From: Paramecium tetraurelia
Lineage: Eukaryota; Ciliophora; Oligohymenophorea; Peniculida; Parameciidae
Assembly: GCF_000165425.1 (NCBI RefSeq)
Contig: NW_001799066.1
Span: 186,001 to 250,000 of the forward strand
Direction: 5' to 3'
DNA: 64,000 bases
Below the pieces are notes generated by a model, which saw only the letters and a list, made by a program, of their open reading frames with translations, was not told the origin of the DNA and did not search any database. Below are positions 23,495 to 36,569 of this stretch, piece by piece. Position numbers and translations under genes: made by a program. Each line of letters starts with the position of its first letter. Within the stretch, counting starts at the first letter, position 1.

Positions 23495-26400
23495 TCAACG
23501 AAGTGATAGGATTTAGCTTTAGTAATTTGATTATGCTTCAAAACCTATAGATAGTTGTCCATTGCAAATGTTCTGAGAAGTATTGTCCACATTTATAAAT
23601 TACTGGAGCCCGTTAATAAAATATTAACGTTGCTCAGATTGTCTGACTTTGATTTATCTTCTCTTATAAGACGAAATCAACTGAATGGAATATTTCACTA
23701 TATCTATTATTATATTAGAACCTAGTATAATTGTGAACAATCCAATGTGAACCCAACCTAAGATATTGATTATTTCATCATCTAAATTCAAGCAGTAAGG
23801 GAAAAAGGATGTGATTATTGATAAAAAGGTGATTTCTCGTATTATTAGTCTACGTAATTCAATTTTCTGAGTCACAGGTTTTACAACAATCACATAAGAA
23901 CAAAAGGTAATGCATAAAATTATTAATGAAATTGATTGAATAACAGCTGAATTAAATAAAAAGCAAATAATTGCCATGTAAATGGACACTTTGATCATTG
24001 AGAATGGGATAAAGAATCTCGACCAATAATCTGGTTTAATATTCTCATAAAAAATAGAATATTGATTAACATTTTCTGAGTTGTATTATTTTCGTAAGAC
24101 AACAACAGACTTGAATAGGAAGATATGAGGTATGATCATACAAATTAAAGCGTTAAAAGAGTTGAATGTTTCAAATAGACTTTCAACTTCGAATTTAAAT
24201 TAATATTCTGGAAATTAACTATATGCACTATACATTAGTTAATATTGTGATGAAATGAATACTTTGATTAATCCTGAGTAGATGAAGTGATTAGAAGATT
24301 TAAGAGCAAATTATTAGATAGAGTTAAATATTTTATTGAAGAATTTAAGATAATTTAATTTTTGTATTTTCAGTAATTTTTAACACAAGGATTAAGTTTA
24401 TCTAATAAAAAGATTAGCTAATAAGTAACAAAATATGGATAAAAACATCGTCAAGTAGAAACTTTTAGCATTTACTAGAAAAAAGGCATTATTTAATTCA
24501 GTATGCTGTTTCTCCACATTCTTTGATTTAATAAATGGTGCTTTGCCAACGTTTAGTTTTTGAAAGAGAGAATCTATATTCAATTTATCATATAAAGGTT
24601 AAAAAGAGACTACTTTAAACACTTTCAAATATTCATCTAAATGTGATGGAAATGGAACACTCAGGTATCTAACATATGAAAGTTATTGGAGGAGTGTTAA
24701 CATATTAAAAAATAAGTCTAAATTTCCTATTAATACAGATACCGAGGAGGATCCAATGAAGATATATATCATAATTTCGTTAAAAGCAATAGTGCTATTT
24801 AATCTTGAGTATTATTCTAGAGACAATATTAAGGGTGTACCTAAACTAATAGTATCCATTAGTTTAGTAAGTTCATATTTTTCTGAATTAACTAGAATAG
24901 AAGTGATAAATTGAATGGAAACTTGTGGATATTCAACTTTCTCTAATATAGTTATTTGGAAATTGTATTCTACAAATTAAAGTGAGAGAGAGGCTTCGAG
25001 AATAGGCTGGATTAACAACTGAAAATCAACATCCTTAGTAACATTGACTTTGATGAAATCTTCGAATCTAAGGTATTATTTGAGTTAAACTTATTAGTTA
25101 AATTTCAATCTAATAATTTATTAGGAATCCCTCTTTTAAGATAAATTTTATAAGATGATTTTAGGATGTGAGATCATTTTGCATTCACTTATTTTAGTAA
25201 ATTATGATTACACGCATTCCCAATCCTCTTCAACTTAACAGACAGAATTACACCCATCACCATCATCAGTATTTCCATCATCACATTATTCTAATGATTC
25301 CACTAATAAACCATTACCACAAACTGATCTGCATTATGTGTTGTACTCTTCCCAACCAAATGCACATTTATTACAGACACCAAAATTACAATCTAAGCAA
25401 TCTTAATGACATTGAAATCTGCATTCATAACATCCATCATTTGGGATAGTATTCATATCATCACACTCTTCCTACCCCACTTTTAATCCATCACCGCATA
25501 TTTCTAAGCATTATGCATTTTGACTTAATTCAAACCCTTAATTACAGTCTAAACAGTTGTGTTTAATGCATGAATTACATCCATATTAACATTAGATTCT
25601 GCACTTATAACATCCATCATAGGGTAGTATATTACCATCATCACAAAATTCTTCGTTTCCTACTACACCATCCCCACAAATAGAAGAACATGATAAATAG
25701 ATGCATTTTTTATTGGACTCATCCCACACACATAACTCATTATTCTAATCATAAATACAAGCTTCTGATGATGAAATTGACTAGCATGTTGTAATGATTA
25801 CACAGCCTCCTCCAATCTTATTTGTACACTACTCTAAGTAATCTTAACATTGTTGATGAGTCTTCAATGATCTTGAGGCTACACTACAAGTTTTATCAGC
25901 ACAACGATTCTCATCATCCAACCAAATACAATCTTAATAATTAATTGAAAAAGTGCAGCCAGCCATATTAGCATCTGAACAGAGTCTTCTCTCTACACAT
26001 TAAAAGCCATCGGTTGTACACTTATGATTTTTCAAAGCTAACGAACAAGGAACATCTAAATCGTATTTGTAATCATCGCACAATGATATTTTGCATTGTT
26101 TTGTTTAACAGTTGTGATTAAATTATTCACATTCAATCAATTATTTTATTAATTAATTAGCCTTGTGACATAGATGCTCTTTACAATCAAGATTAATTTG
26201 ATCCCAAAAACATGCTACTTCAGAATTATTGGCTTGGTTTGGAGTCAAACATTAGAATTTATTATATTGAGAACAATTATCCAATTTGTTGATACATCCA
26301 GATCGATCTTCATTGATTGTGCATACTACACCAAACTACTCTTAGCATTGCTACAACGTGTAAATACCCTTTGGAGCTGCCTTACAATTATCCAAAATAC

Positions 26401-29400
26401 AATTATTTTTGATCCAACTGCATTTTTGTTTATTGGAATCCAAATAGCACTATTCTTTTTTTTAATATAGATCACACCGACCCAAATCCATACAACTATG
26501 TGTGGTATGGAAGTTTAAAGTGCAATCTGATGATAACTATTAACACTCAGTATGAGTAGTTAAAGTCTCTTCTATAAGTGAACAAGAGAGATCTATACAT
26601 TTGCCTAATGAAGAGCTCCAATAACATTGCTCTTTTTTAAAATTTATTTTGCAATTCTCTATGATTTTATAATCTGAACAATTCGGGGCTAGAAATTAAC
26701 AACCAGATGTAAAATTCTTGCTTTAACAATAACCATAAAAATCACTACAAGTTTAATCTTAATATGTAGTAGTGTCTGAACAATGTTTGATTAGAACACA
26801 TTTATTTGAAGGTTCGTCTAGAATACATTATTTTTGGCTACTTTAGCAACCTGAATATGAAATATCAGTCATTAATGGACAATATGACTCTAACGTCTCA
26901 CAACTTGAGGTGATACTATTAAAAAAACAATTAAATTGTCTATTTTAACAAATAGTTTCAGTTAAATTTGCCTCAAAATGATTACAAGGGACGGCAGAGC
27001 AGCTTGATACAGTCCCCACAGTAGCCCATTAGCATTTTTCAGTAACGGAATGTTAATTACATTATGCTTGGTCCGTAATTAAAGAGCATGTGCGTAATTT
27101 TATGTCGCAGGTGTGATAATAATTTCCCAAATCATCAGATGTGGTAATTGATGTACAAATTAGAGAATGAGCAACGCATACGGAGTTCTAACTATTTAGG
27201 GCAGTACAGGGTTTTTTTATACAAGTAGCAGGATTAGTAGAAATATCCCATTAACAAACATATATCTTTTAATTATGTTTACATTCATCGAGAGTAATAT
27301 AATCGGAACAATTATCTTCACTAAAACAAGCTTATCCTAATTTAAGTGTGCAATTAGGATTCCATGCTTAACATTCTTCATGAGATGTAAAGTCAATTTT
27401 TCTTGGAGCATCTCTGCATAAAGTAGAAGCTGCATTATCACTTTAGCATAAATTAGGCGGTTTGAAAATACAAGAGTGCAACCAATTTTTGCAAAATACA
27501 TTCGAAGTAGCATTGCTGGCATTTTCACATGTACGATTTTAACATTATTTGGTTGTAATATCCCAATAACATAATCCTTACTCTGAACCAATTAAACATT
27601 AAACTTTGTCACTTAGACCCTAACAATTTTAGTGTTATTGAATGCATCCTCCATTCTCCTTAGGGATGCACTTAATATCATGATATTAAACCCATTGTTG
27701 GCATTATGCTATTGTTTGAAAAGTTGAAGGAGCATTATTGCAATTTCGAAATTCACACTAATTCCCTTGAGAATTCCAAAAACAAGGTATTCCTTATATT
27801 GTATTTACACATTATATTTGATATTTAAAATACGTGCAATCGAAATCTTTGGTTATACATCCATTTCGATATGGAACTCCATTTATTTTCCCCGCATTTA
27901 TTGTACATCTAACATTCCAGTTTTCGCATTCTTCATGAGTTCCAAAATAAACAGAAGCAGATTCACATATCTTATGGATACACCCAGGTAACTAGATACA
28001 TTTATTAAAAGAATAATCAAAGTTGCATTGTATTTCCTCTAAATGAGAACATTCCTTATTAATACATGTTTTATTGTAAACACTAAACGTGCAAATTGAT
28101 AACCTATTCTCACAATCTAATATTGACTAATAAAATGGAAATTATAAATTCTGGCAAATTTCTTCTAAACATTATCCATTCTCGATCATGCATTTTCTAT
28201 TCAATTTATCCTTTACACAACTCTTAAGATTTAAGATCTTTGAACAATCATCAACATTCTCAATACAACCATTCCCTAACCCTCCTATACATGCATAATC
28301 ATCTAGCCAACCTATGCAATCCGTATGACTGTATAACAGAGGGGCATCAGAACATTATTTAATTTTACAAACATTTTATTTATCTTACCAAAAACAATAT
28401 TTCCCTTAGAGTTGCTTAACAGAACTACACGAGTCTTCTGTTTCTAATTCATCACATTACTAAGGAGTTTCTTAACATCCTCCCCTCACTTTAGGAACAC
28501 AAACGATATCACTATTTTGAAATACCGAACATTCAATCATGGTATTGATAAAACTTGGAGCACTCTGGCAATTCTTTTTTAAGCATTATCCCTTATAAAA
28601 TATACATTTTTTCCCTTTTGAATCCTCAACACATGAATAGGAATTATCATATTATTCGCATTCTAATTTCTTAATACATCTATATCCATTTGTTGTGCAA
28701 TCAGGATCAATCTTTTAGCATTCCTCAAAATTTGAAGATTATCGGTTTATACAAATATTCTCTAAGCATTTTTACAAATTGCCATCCCAAAAGCATTCAG
28801 CTTAATATAAATTAAAATAACATTGTTCTTTGTTTGTATATTAATTGCATAATTATTTAGAAATCTCACACCCCCCATTTAATGAAATTGTACATTTCTC
28901 CATCTATTTTCTACAATCCCTGTCCAATTTTAAGTGAACAGGAAGTTCATTACATTCCTATACATCTTCACAAAAATACTAACCATCTCTCCTCACCCAT
29001 TTACAATATTTCTCCATTGAATTAAGTTTTTAACAAGCTATCTATGTTAAATAATCAGAACATAATCCCTTTTACATACATTTATTGCCATCAGAAATAC
29101 ATTACAATGAAGCTTGATCACATCTTTCTTACATAAAATTCTCACACCTCACAAATTCTATACATTTTCCCAAATAGAATGCACATCTTTTCTCTTGTAT
29201 ACAATCATCCTCTGCAAATTGAGCACAGTGAGAAGTGATTAGATTCTGATTTAAAAAATCAGAGGCTTATAAACATCTTTCTTCACTTTAATTCCAAAAG
29301 CATTTCGTAGAATTCTCACAAGATTCCCTGTGAATTATGTGAACACATTCACATAAAAAGGAGATTGCTTGTAAAATTGTGACTTAAGCTAAACAGCATA

Positions 29401-29419
29401 ACAATATAGTGAGAGTCAT
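23495..29419 (-). CDS. Giant Cys-rich secreted-domain membrane protein, 1,974 residues
   Basis: An intronless frame under the ciliate code. It begins MTLTILLCCLAQVTILQAIS, a signal peptide. Most of the protein is a long array of Cys-rich units of roughly 55-75 residues with patterns such as C...C-x-W...C (CFWNQSEERC, CFWDGNLQKC). From about residue 1270 come EECDDGN-type units (EECDDMNTIPNDGCYEC, LEQCDDGNTDDGDGCNSVC). The last 500 residues contain about seven membrane helices (FLSIFCYLLANLFI, FNALICMIIPHIFLF, LIILCITFCSYVIVV) and a basic tail. This is a receptor- or adhesin-like layout seen in large ciliate families. Ligand and role are unknown. Confidence 0.85.
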
Positions 29420-29751
29420 TTTTATTATAAAGATTTGATTTTATTTAAGGTTTAAACTTATATTTCTTCTAAAAATTTAATACTATATATAATGATAAAC
29501 ACTAAACTATGAATTCCATAGACATATTTATAACCAAATAGGGCCCAATGACCTACTAGGGTTAAACTTAAAAATGAAATAAATAGCCAATGTTTATAGA
29601 GAAAGGGTTCGAATTTTTAAACGTTTAAATTATGAATATTCATTTTGTTAAGTTAAATTGAAAGAAAATATTTATTTTAAATTTTAGGTTTTAAAATAAA
29701 TTAATTAAATTTTATAATAATAATATTATATTTAATTACATCATTTAAACA
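29420..29751. other. AT-rich intergenic stretch
   Basis: About 330 bp between two minus-strand genes; presumably holds the promoter of the giant Cys-rich gene. No other feature seen. Confidence 0.5.
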
Positions 29752-31380
29752 TCAGAACTACTTTAAATTTAAAAGATAGAGGTCATTAAAAGACATAGTA
29801 TGTCTATCACCTCCAAAGAGAACCATTTAATCATCGATTATTGCAACTGCATGTCCATCACGAGCACATGGTTTTTTCCCATATATCGTATTTTAGCCAT
29901 TACTTAAAGGAAGAAGAAATCTACATATTAAACATTAAATAGTACTTTGATACAATCTATTATCCAAATTCAGTTAATGCACCTTTTGTTAATTTTAGAT
30001 CCTGTTTTGGATTTCCTATTAGAATTATTGAAGTTTTTAATTTTTCAGTGACATTGCAATCATCTTAAAACACTGCTCTTTTATTCATTTCAACTTCAAA
30101 GAGTTTTAACATAGCTGCTTTCTTCTTAAGTTTCTATAATTGTATTCTTTCCTAAACATAATTAATAGTTGTATTAATAGATGAACTATTGTTCTAATAA
30201 TCACAGCTCTGTTAGCCATTCTAATTATTATAAAAACAAGAATGCTAAGATTAAGAAGAGGATCTGACTTTCTTCGGTGATGTACAGGGAGATCTCCTTA
30301 GACTTAAAGGTCTTAAAAGGGATGGCAACTTGATGGATCTCCTTTTATTGTGGGTGTTTCGATTGGATTTGGTGGGTGAGGGAACTTCTAAATCTTTTCT
30401 TCTAGAAGTATCTTTATTAATCATTTTCCATTCTAATAGATTTATTTGAAATTTATATAAATCATCCAATTCCCATGTTACGTCATGAATGCCTCCAAAA
30501 AGTATCAATTCATCTTAATAACCTTTTAGTGAATGTCCAGATCGACTCATTGGAATATCAAACAAATTGTTAACAGGAATGAAATGCCACTCCTATTTTG
30601 AGAAATCAAATTGCCACAAATCATTGTAACGCAAATCTCCATTCTTACCTCCAAACATATAGAGAATCTAATTATGAATGGCTATGGAACTGCCATCTCT
30701 TGGAGAAGGTTGTTTTCCCTTAGATTTATTTAATTTAACCCACTTGTTTAGTGTGAAACTAAACGAATATAAATCATTGGAATGTTTAAATGTATCTGCA
30801 GTGTAAAAGCCTCCAAATATAATTAACTGATCATTATAAATAGTTGCACAATAGTTATCTAATGGTTAGGGGTAAGAATCATTTATGCTCAATTTCGTCC
30901 ACAATCCTAGATTGACGTCATGAACAAATATTTCATTTGTAGTAATAGAATCACCTGTTTGTCCACCAAATAAGTAGAGACTATCCTTGAAAGCACAAAA
31001 TGTATGGCGACAACGAGGACCTGGCTCATAATCACATTTGATGTTCTGCCAATAAAAGTATTCTGCTCCCAAATTCAATTTATAAAAGTCCTTCAAAATT
31101 CCATCAACACTCTAATACCCTCCGTATAAGTACAGGCTAAGTAAGTAAAAAACAATTACTGGTTTTGATGAATCGTAATTGCACAGTTCGAACGAGGAGT
31201 AAGGTTCTTCCCTTTTATTTTGCATTCCTGCCATTTAGGGTCTAGTTAGCCTTATATAGCTTTTGTCACCAATGGGAGATATTTGTATTGAGTTTCTTAA
31301 GTTTGTGAGTCAGTGGGACTTACTGAGCCGAGAATAAAAGTGTCCTCTTTCTTTTATTATTATGATCTGTTTGAATACAT
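29752..31380 (-). CDS. Kelch-repeat beta-propeller protein
   Basis: 526 residues with introns at 31137-31159 and 29921-29945. Six kelch blades are marked by hydrophobic-GG motifs: LYLYGGYQSVDG, LYLFGGQTGDS, LIIFGGFYTAD, LYMFGGKNGDLRYNDLW, LILFGGIHDVTWELDDLY and MVLFGGDRHTMSFNDLY. Between blades five and six is a basic Ser/Pro-rich insert (KDLEVPSPTKSNRNTH, SLLRPLSLRRSPCTSPKK) of over 100 residues that could be phosphorylated. Kelch propellers are protein interaction modules; no BTB, F-box or enzyme domain is seen. Confidence 0.92.
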
Positions 31381-31571
31381 GGCCTTTTGTTTGAACAATA
31401 TTTTGCTAAAATTAAATTTATTGATTAGATGTTTTGGATTGGATTCCAAATAATTGCACAGTTTATAAATTCAATACGATTAAACACTAAAGATGATTAA
31501 AATGTATAATAAAATAATACATTTGATAATAAATAAAGAAGAAAAATAAATTGTTATATTAAATTTATTTT

Positions 31572-32442
31572 ATGATATCTCTTTATTATATTCTAAACTT
31601 TCTCTTAATTAGCATATATCCAATTTCTAGGATTTTTAGACTGTTCAATTTCTTTATTTTGGATGTGCCAGATGAATTAGGTACCACCAGAGAAAACTCA
31701 ATATTTTATACAATCATGGCATTTGCTGTGATCAAATACTTACGAAGTTATTCTACTATACAATATTTGAGCTCACTGTTTTTTACAATCAAAATTGCTT
31801 TAATAACTAGTTATTTGTTTGTGGATGCTAAAATTAGTTTATTATATGGAGGGGCTTGTTTGGCCATATTTGTTTTATGTAGTGAGCCTAAATTTGATGG
31901 CAAAACAAAAATTTAAGACATCGAAGAGATCAAGGAGTTTGAAGAACTGGTTGGAGTCAAATTTAGAGATAATGAAGATGGAGATATTATTGAAGAATTG
32001 AATGAGAGATTTACTAAGAAATAAAGGGGCAAAGAAAAAAATAAGAAAATATAAAATTACAAAATGACTGAAATGGTATTCGCTGAGTTTTATGTCGATT
32101 GGGCAGATACTTGTAACTATGTATTACTTTATTTCTATTCATTTCAAGACTAAGGAAATTTGGGCTAATTTTTCATGTAAATATACAACAAATGGATTGA
32201 AATTCATTTCAATTAACCTAGCTAAAATACCAAGATTGGCTGAATGCTATAGGATCAATACAAGTGCTATGTCTAGGTAACTGCCTACTGTGATTCTGTT
32301 TGAAGATGGAGAGGAGGCATAGAGATTTCCTCCCATCGATGAAAAAACAAATAAAATTCCAAAAGTATTAAAATATGGAAAGAAAGAACTGCAAAGTTAC
32401 TTTGATCTAGAAAAAAGATATCTGGCAACAAGAGATCTATGA
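31572..32442 (+). CDS. TMX2: TMX2-like thioredoxin-related ER membrane protein
   Basis: 280 residues with one 28-nt intron (32121-32148) ending CAAG. The N-terminal half has several hydrophobic segments (LNFLLISIYPISRIF, ACLAIFVLCSEPKFDG). The second half is a thioredoxin-like fold with the TMX2 pattern: MVFAEFYVDWADTC, WANFSCKYTTNGLKFISINL, AECYRINTSAMSRQLPTVI and FEDGEEAQRFPPIDEK. The active-site pair C-x-x-C is absent (only one Cys after DWAD), as in TMX2, so oxidoreductase activity is unlikely in the classic form. The role in other eukaryotes is at the ER and ER-mitochondria contacts. Confidence 0.85.
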
Positions 32443-32550
32443 GTTTATTTATATTTGGTACATTAACACTTTCATTTTATATTATTGTATATAAATATTA
32501 TATGATATTTGCTGATAATATTATAGAATAATTAGAATAAGTAAATAAAA

Positions 32551-33909
32551 TCATTGCTTTTATTATTAAATAAGTCTAACTATTTCAAGCTATAAATTTT
32601 TATCTTCAGCTTTTAAAACCAAAATATTTCTTACTTATTTTTGTAATTGATTCAAATTGTCCTTTATGTAGCCTAATATTTATAAGATCTCATTTACCTT
32701 TTCTTAAAAGTTGATGTATTCCTTCTAAAGTAGAGTGTAAACTAAGATCATTTCTATTCAATTGAGAATAATATTTAAACAATATTCCTTTTTTGACTAA
32801 ATATTTAATTTCATAGTCCAAATCAAATTCTATAACCCTACTAAATATTTATGCAAAATTGGCAATTGCCTTCTAATCGTAAAAGGCAAAAAGATTATTT
32901 ATGATTTATTGATTTTTGATAACTTCCTTAATTAGATCAGAATTTAGAAGTATTAATTCATAAAGACTTTTTGAATATAACTCTGTTAAATTGTAATTGT
33001 GTTTGTCAACATTTATGTTAAAAAATAACAAAATACTATTTGAAGTAAACTCTTTTGATTATTATGAATGCTACTTCAAAAAAGAAATCAAATAAAGAAT
33101 ATAGTATTATTTTTATTCACCATTTGTAGATGTAATTTTGAAAATTTTTCTTAAATTACTTATAATTTAGCCTTCTAAAAGAATAATTGATACATCCTAC
33201 TATGCTGGTGATTTATTTACAAAATATACTAGTTTCTTTAAATAAAATAGAGGTTCACTAAGATCAGATTAAAGAATATATTTGCAAATTAGTTACAAAT
33301 GCTAATCCATATAACTCAATTTAATACTTCTTTTCTTTTAGAATGTCTACCTATTTCAATTATTAGATCAAAATAGTCATGAGAATCGATCTTGATTCTT
33401 TTAGACAAATTAATTAAAGTAGGCAAAGCATCTATATCATTCAAATAACTTTTAGGTACTAATCCTAAGAGTGAAAATGACTTTTAACAAACTTCCATGT
33501 TTTAATCTCGTAACCTATCAAGTAAATAGGGGACACCCAAATTTTGGACCACTGTCTTTGCAAAACTGTCATAATTTTTAAAAGCCATTAAGATAAATAA
33601 ATCTACATGAGGTTATCAAGAAACTGTACCCAAAATTAGCATGGTGGTTAATGTAGATAAGTTTTGGTGAAGAGCGTATAGAAGCAAAGGAATTTATTAT
33701 TTGAGCAAATTTTAATCGTTTTATGATATTGAGGAGGACTTCCATAAATTAATTGCATTGTTTAATTAATGTTAGAGTAGTGCTAAATCCTCAAATGCAA
33801 AGTTTAGATTTTTTAACTCCTACTCTTTAATGGAATTGTTTTAAATGCTCTTTTATAATTGGTCATTCATCTGAGTCCACACTTCTGTGGAAGGGTATGT
33901 TTTATTCAT
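32551..33909 (-). CDS. Armadillo-like helical repeat protein, importin-alpha-like
   Basis: 426 residues; three introns (27, 26 and 25 nt) give agreeing start and stop frames. Sequence is all-helical with repeat-like units: NLGVPYLLDRLRDQNMEVC, LLGLVPKSYLNDIDALPTL, LYSKSLYELILLNSDLIKE and GIHQLLRKGYIKDNLNQL. The style is that of armadillo repeats, with the 'L...LL...N..V' rhythm, but no importin-beta-binding domain is obvious. Function open; nuclear transport or scaffold is possible. Confidence 0.6.
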
Positions 33910-34083
33910 TTTAATGAAAAAAATACATCATTTTATTTACGATTAAATGGGAATATCAAAAAAGAATGGAAATTTATTTAAATTTTATCAAATTGCAAAT
34001 TCAATTAAACACAATATTAGTATTTATAGACTTTATTCCATTTTCTTAAATTCTTGATTATTATAATAAAATAATAAAAAAAA

Positions 34084-35597
34084 ATGCAGCCACCTAGTTC
34101 AGAAGAGGACATATTGAATTTTATGGCCGTTACCGGGTGTTAGGATTATTAGAAAGCATAGTCTTACATTTAAATGGCTGAAAATAAGCTTGATGTATTG
34201 AGAAACTTTATTTAGAATGCAATTCAACTCTATATGGATTTTGAGGGAGGTCAAGGTCAAAGTGCCTAATAGAAGACATAATAAGATTAATAATAACAGA
34301 GGTCAACCATTTAAGAAACTCCAAAGGGTATAATCTATTGCTTATAGATAAAGGAAATGTTTAAAGATCTAATTAAGGTAATTCCAGATAACCTCAAGAT
34401 GTCGCATTGATTGAAAAATATCGGAAATATTAAGAGGAAAAGAGAGCAAAAGATGAGGGCATAATGAAAAAAACTCTTCAAATGGGTGCGAATTTATTCT
34501 CTTATTTTTGTAAGGATCATGATTTTACTTAGTTAATAATCCACCTAATTATGGTAATGAATTCTTGCAATATCTCAAACAACACTAGATTCAAACAGAG
34601 ATAGCATTTCAATCTGGAAACTTTAAGGACAAGATGTAGAAAGCGAATGAAGAAACTAGGCCATTATTAGTTTATTTACATAATCATTAAAGTTTATTGA
34701 TATTGTAGAAAATGTCTAGTTGCAAGCCCCTTACCACAATTCTAAATAGGAATTACAATATAGTTGGATTCTTGAATAGTCCATAAGCTTATGAGCAAAT
34801 GCCAAATAAACCAGATCCTCCTGCAATTTTAATTTATAAATTAGATATAGTCGATGAAGTTGTGTTAATGGAGCAATTCTCTTTATCGATAGATACCAAT
34901 TTTGAAGAAGTAGCATAAAAAATTAAGACATTAAGGGCTGCTTTCAATAAGGAATATATTTATATAGAAAATATCAAAAAGGAAGTCAATTCTCCTAATT
35001 AACCCAACCTAAATCATAGTCAATATTATTAACAAAGTTTCCACTAAGTTTAGCAGTAATAGCAATCTCAAGTTTAAAGACAGAAGGAAGATTAAAGAGA
35101 AAGAGATTTGTTAATTTAATAATAAAAAGAAGCTTATCGTTTTGCTGAGCAATAAGCTATAGAGAAAAAAAGAAAGGATGAAGAATTAAGATTGTAAGAA
35201 TAAGCCAAGTAACTTGAACAATAGTAAAAAGAAGTATACAAAATTCTCTATTTGTTTAGGAGTAAAGATTATTGAAAAAAGCTTAATTATTATCGAATCT
35301 ACCTGAAGAACCTTAGAATTCAGAAGGTATTTCCATTCTGTTCCGATTTATAAATGCAACGAGAACAAGAAGGTTTCACTTTAATGATAAAATCTAAGTA
35401 TATGGGATTTATATAGATAGGTGTTATTTGATTTTGTTGAAAGTCAAGAGGACGATTGTTTTAATGATCCACATTCCAAAATTGATTTAATCTAAAATTA
35501 CCCAAGACTATCCTTAAAGGACAAGACTGAATCCATCATAAGCGAAGTGTTTGTTGATTCTGAAATGGAATAATTAATTGTAGATGAACAAGAGTGA
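34084..35597 (+). CDS. UBA-UAS-UBX protein of the FAF1/FAF2 (UBXD8) type
   Basis: 473 residues; introns 34328-34347, 34510-34532, 35234-35259 and 35398-35420 (20, 23, 26 and 23 nt). The N-terminal UBA-like helix bundle is EEDILNFMAVTGCQDYQKAQ. The middle UAS-type thioredoxin-like domain has NEFLQYLKQHQIQTEIAF, TRPLLVYLHNHQ and NYNIVGFLNSPQAY. A long charged coiled coil (RFAEQQAIEKKRKDEELRL) leads to a UBX domain: ISILFRFINATRTRRFHFND then VLFDFVESQ and YPRLSLKDKTESI. Such proteins bind Cdc48/p97 and act in ubiquitin-dependent degradation, FAF2 at the ER. A membrane hairpin as in FAF2 is not obvious. Confidence 0.85.
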
Positions 35598-35628
35598 TTA
35601 TTAAATTATCATTTATTAATTATACTTA

Positions 35629-36315
35629 ATGAGCGAATCGTTAAATTTTAACCTTAAGTTATATAGAGAAAGATTGGCAGATAAATACTCGAAATCTCCT
35701 GTAGAAACAAGATTTGATTCCTCCATTAATGGTATGGAAAGTCAAAGGAAAACTCCAATAAAAAAGGATAAAACCAAGTATTTATAATTTGAATAACAGT
35801 ACTCCTTCATTGAATAATTTAGTAAATAAATTGCAGGAATACAGTAACAAAAAAGGAAAATAAAACGATTCTTTTTTATTTAAATCAGGTAAAAGCAATC
35901 AAAATTCTTCTCCAAGTAAAATCAATGGATTACATTAAAAGTAAATATCATATAAGTTAAACCTAGAATATAATCAATATCCTCATTATCGCCTCCCCCT
36001 TAATAAAATAACTTATAATTTCCAGCCAAGGGTCATTAATATTCAATAACCTAATTTAGTGGAATAGTTTCACCTTAGAAATAAAGTTTTATAAGTCCAA
36101 CTCATTTTTCCTAAATTACTGATAGATATGAGCATTAAGAACCTACCACCGATATATCAAGTCTTATTCCTTTGCATGAAATAGTGAATATGCGTACAAA
36201 ATTAGAAAATGCAAACATCAATGTAGCCAATATTACATCAACCTACTTGACAGAATTTATTAAGTTAGCCAATACTATACATCAACAACTGAGAGTGAAT
36301 AAAAAACAAGGGTGA
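35629..36315 (+). CDS. Unknown protein, 214 residues, with a candidate 16-nt intron
   Basis: Starts MSESLNFNLKLYRERLADKY. The frame must change twice. The second change is a normal 26-nt intron (GTAAATATC...CCTAG, about 35942-35967). The first is explained only by a 16-nt GT...AG segment, 35732-35747, giving SINGKLQQKRIKPSIYNLNN. With both, start and stop agree. The middle is Ser/Asn-rich (SFLFKSGKSNQNSSPSK); the end is a helix, LIPLHEIVNMRTKLENANIN then TSTYLTEFIKLANTIHQQL. No family recognised. Confidence 0.62.
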
Positions 36316-36569
36316 AGTATTGAATTTTTTTAATAATTTCAATATATATCTATACCATCATCTTCTTTATCCTAAAGAATTAAATTAAATTCAAGTAGAA
36401 TTAGTAGTAATTTTGGTCATTTTAGAATTTTCTATAATGCTGAGTTTGGTGTGGTTTCTGTAATATGATTTGAAGTAGAGCTTAACTAAAAAGCGAAAAT
36501 AGATGTTTCTTGTCAAATATAAAGTTATCTCATTTATGTTTATATTATCTTTGAATAATACGTATTTTA

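Noticed and set aside
25204-25449. His-rich 81-codon plus-strand frame
   Set aside because: Antisense of the Asp/Cys-rich EECDDGN units of the giant Cys-rich gene.
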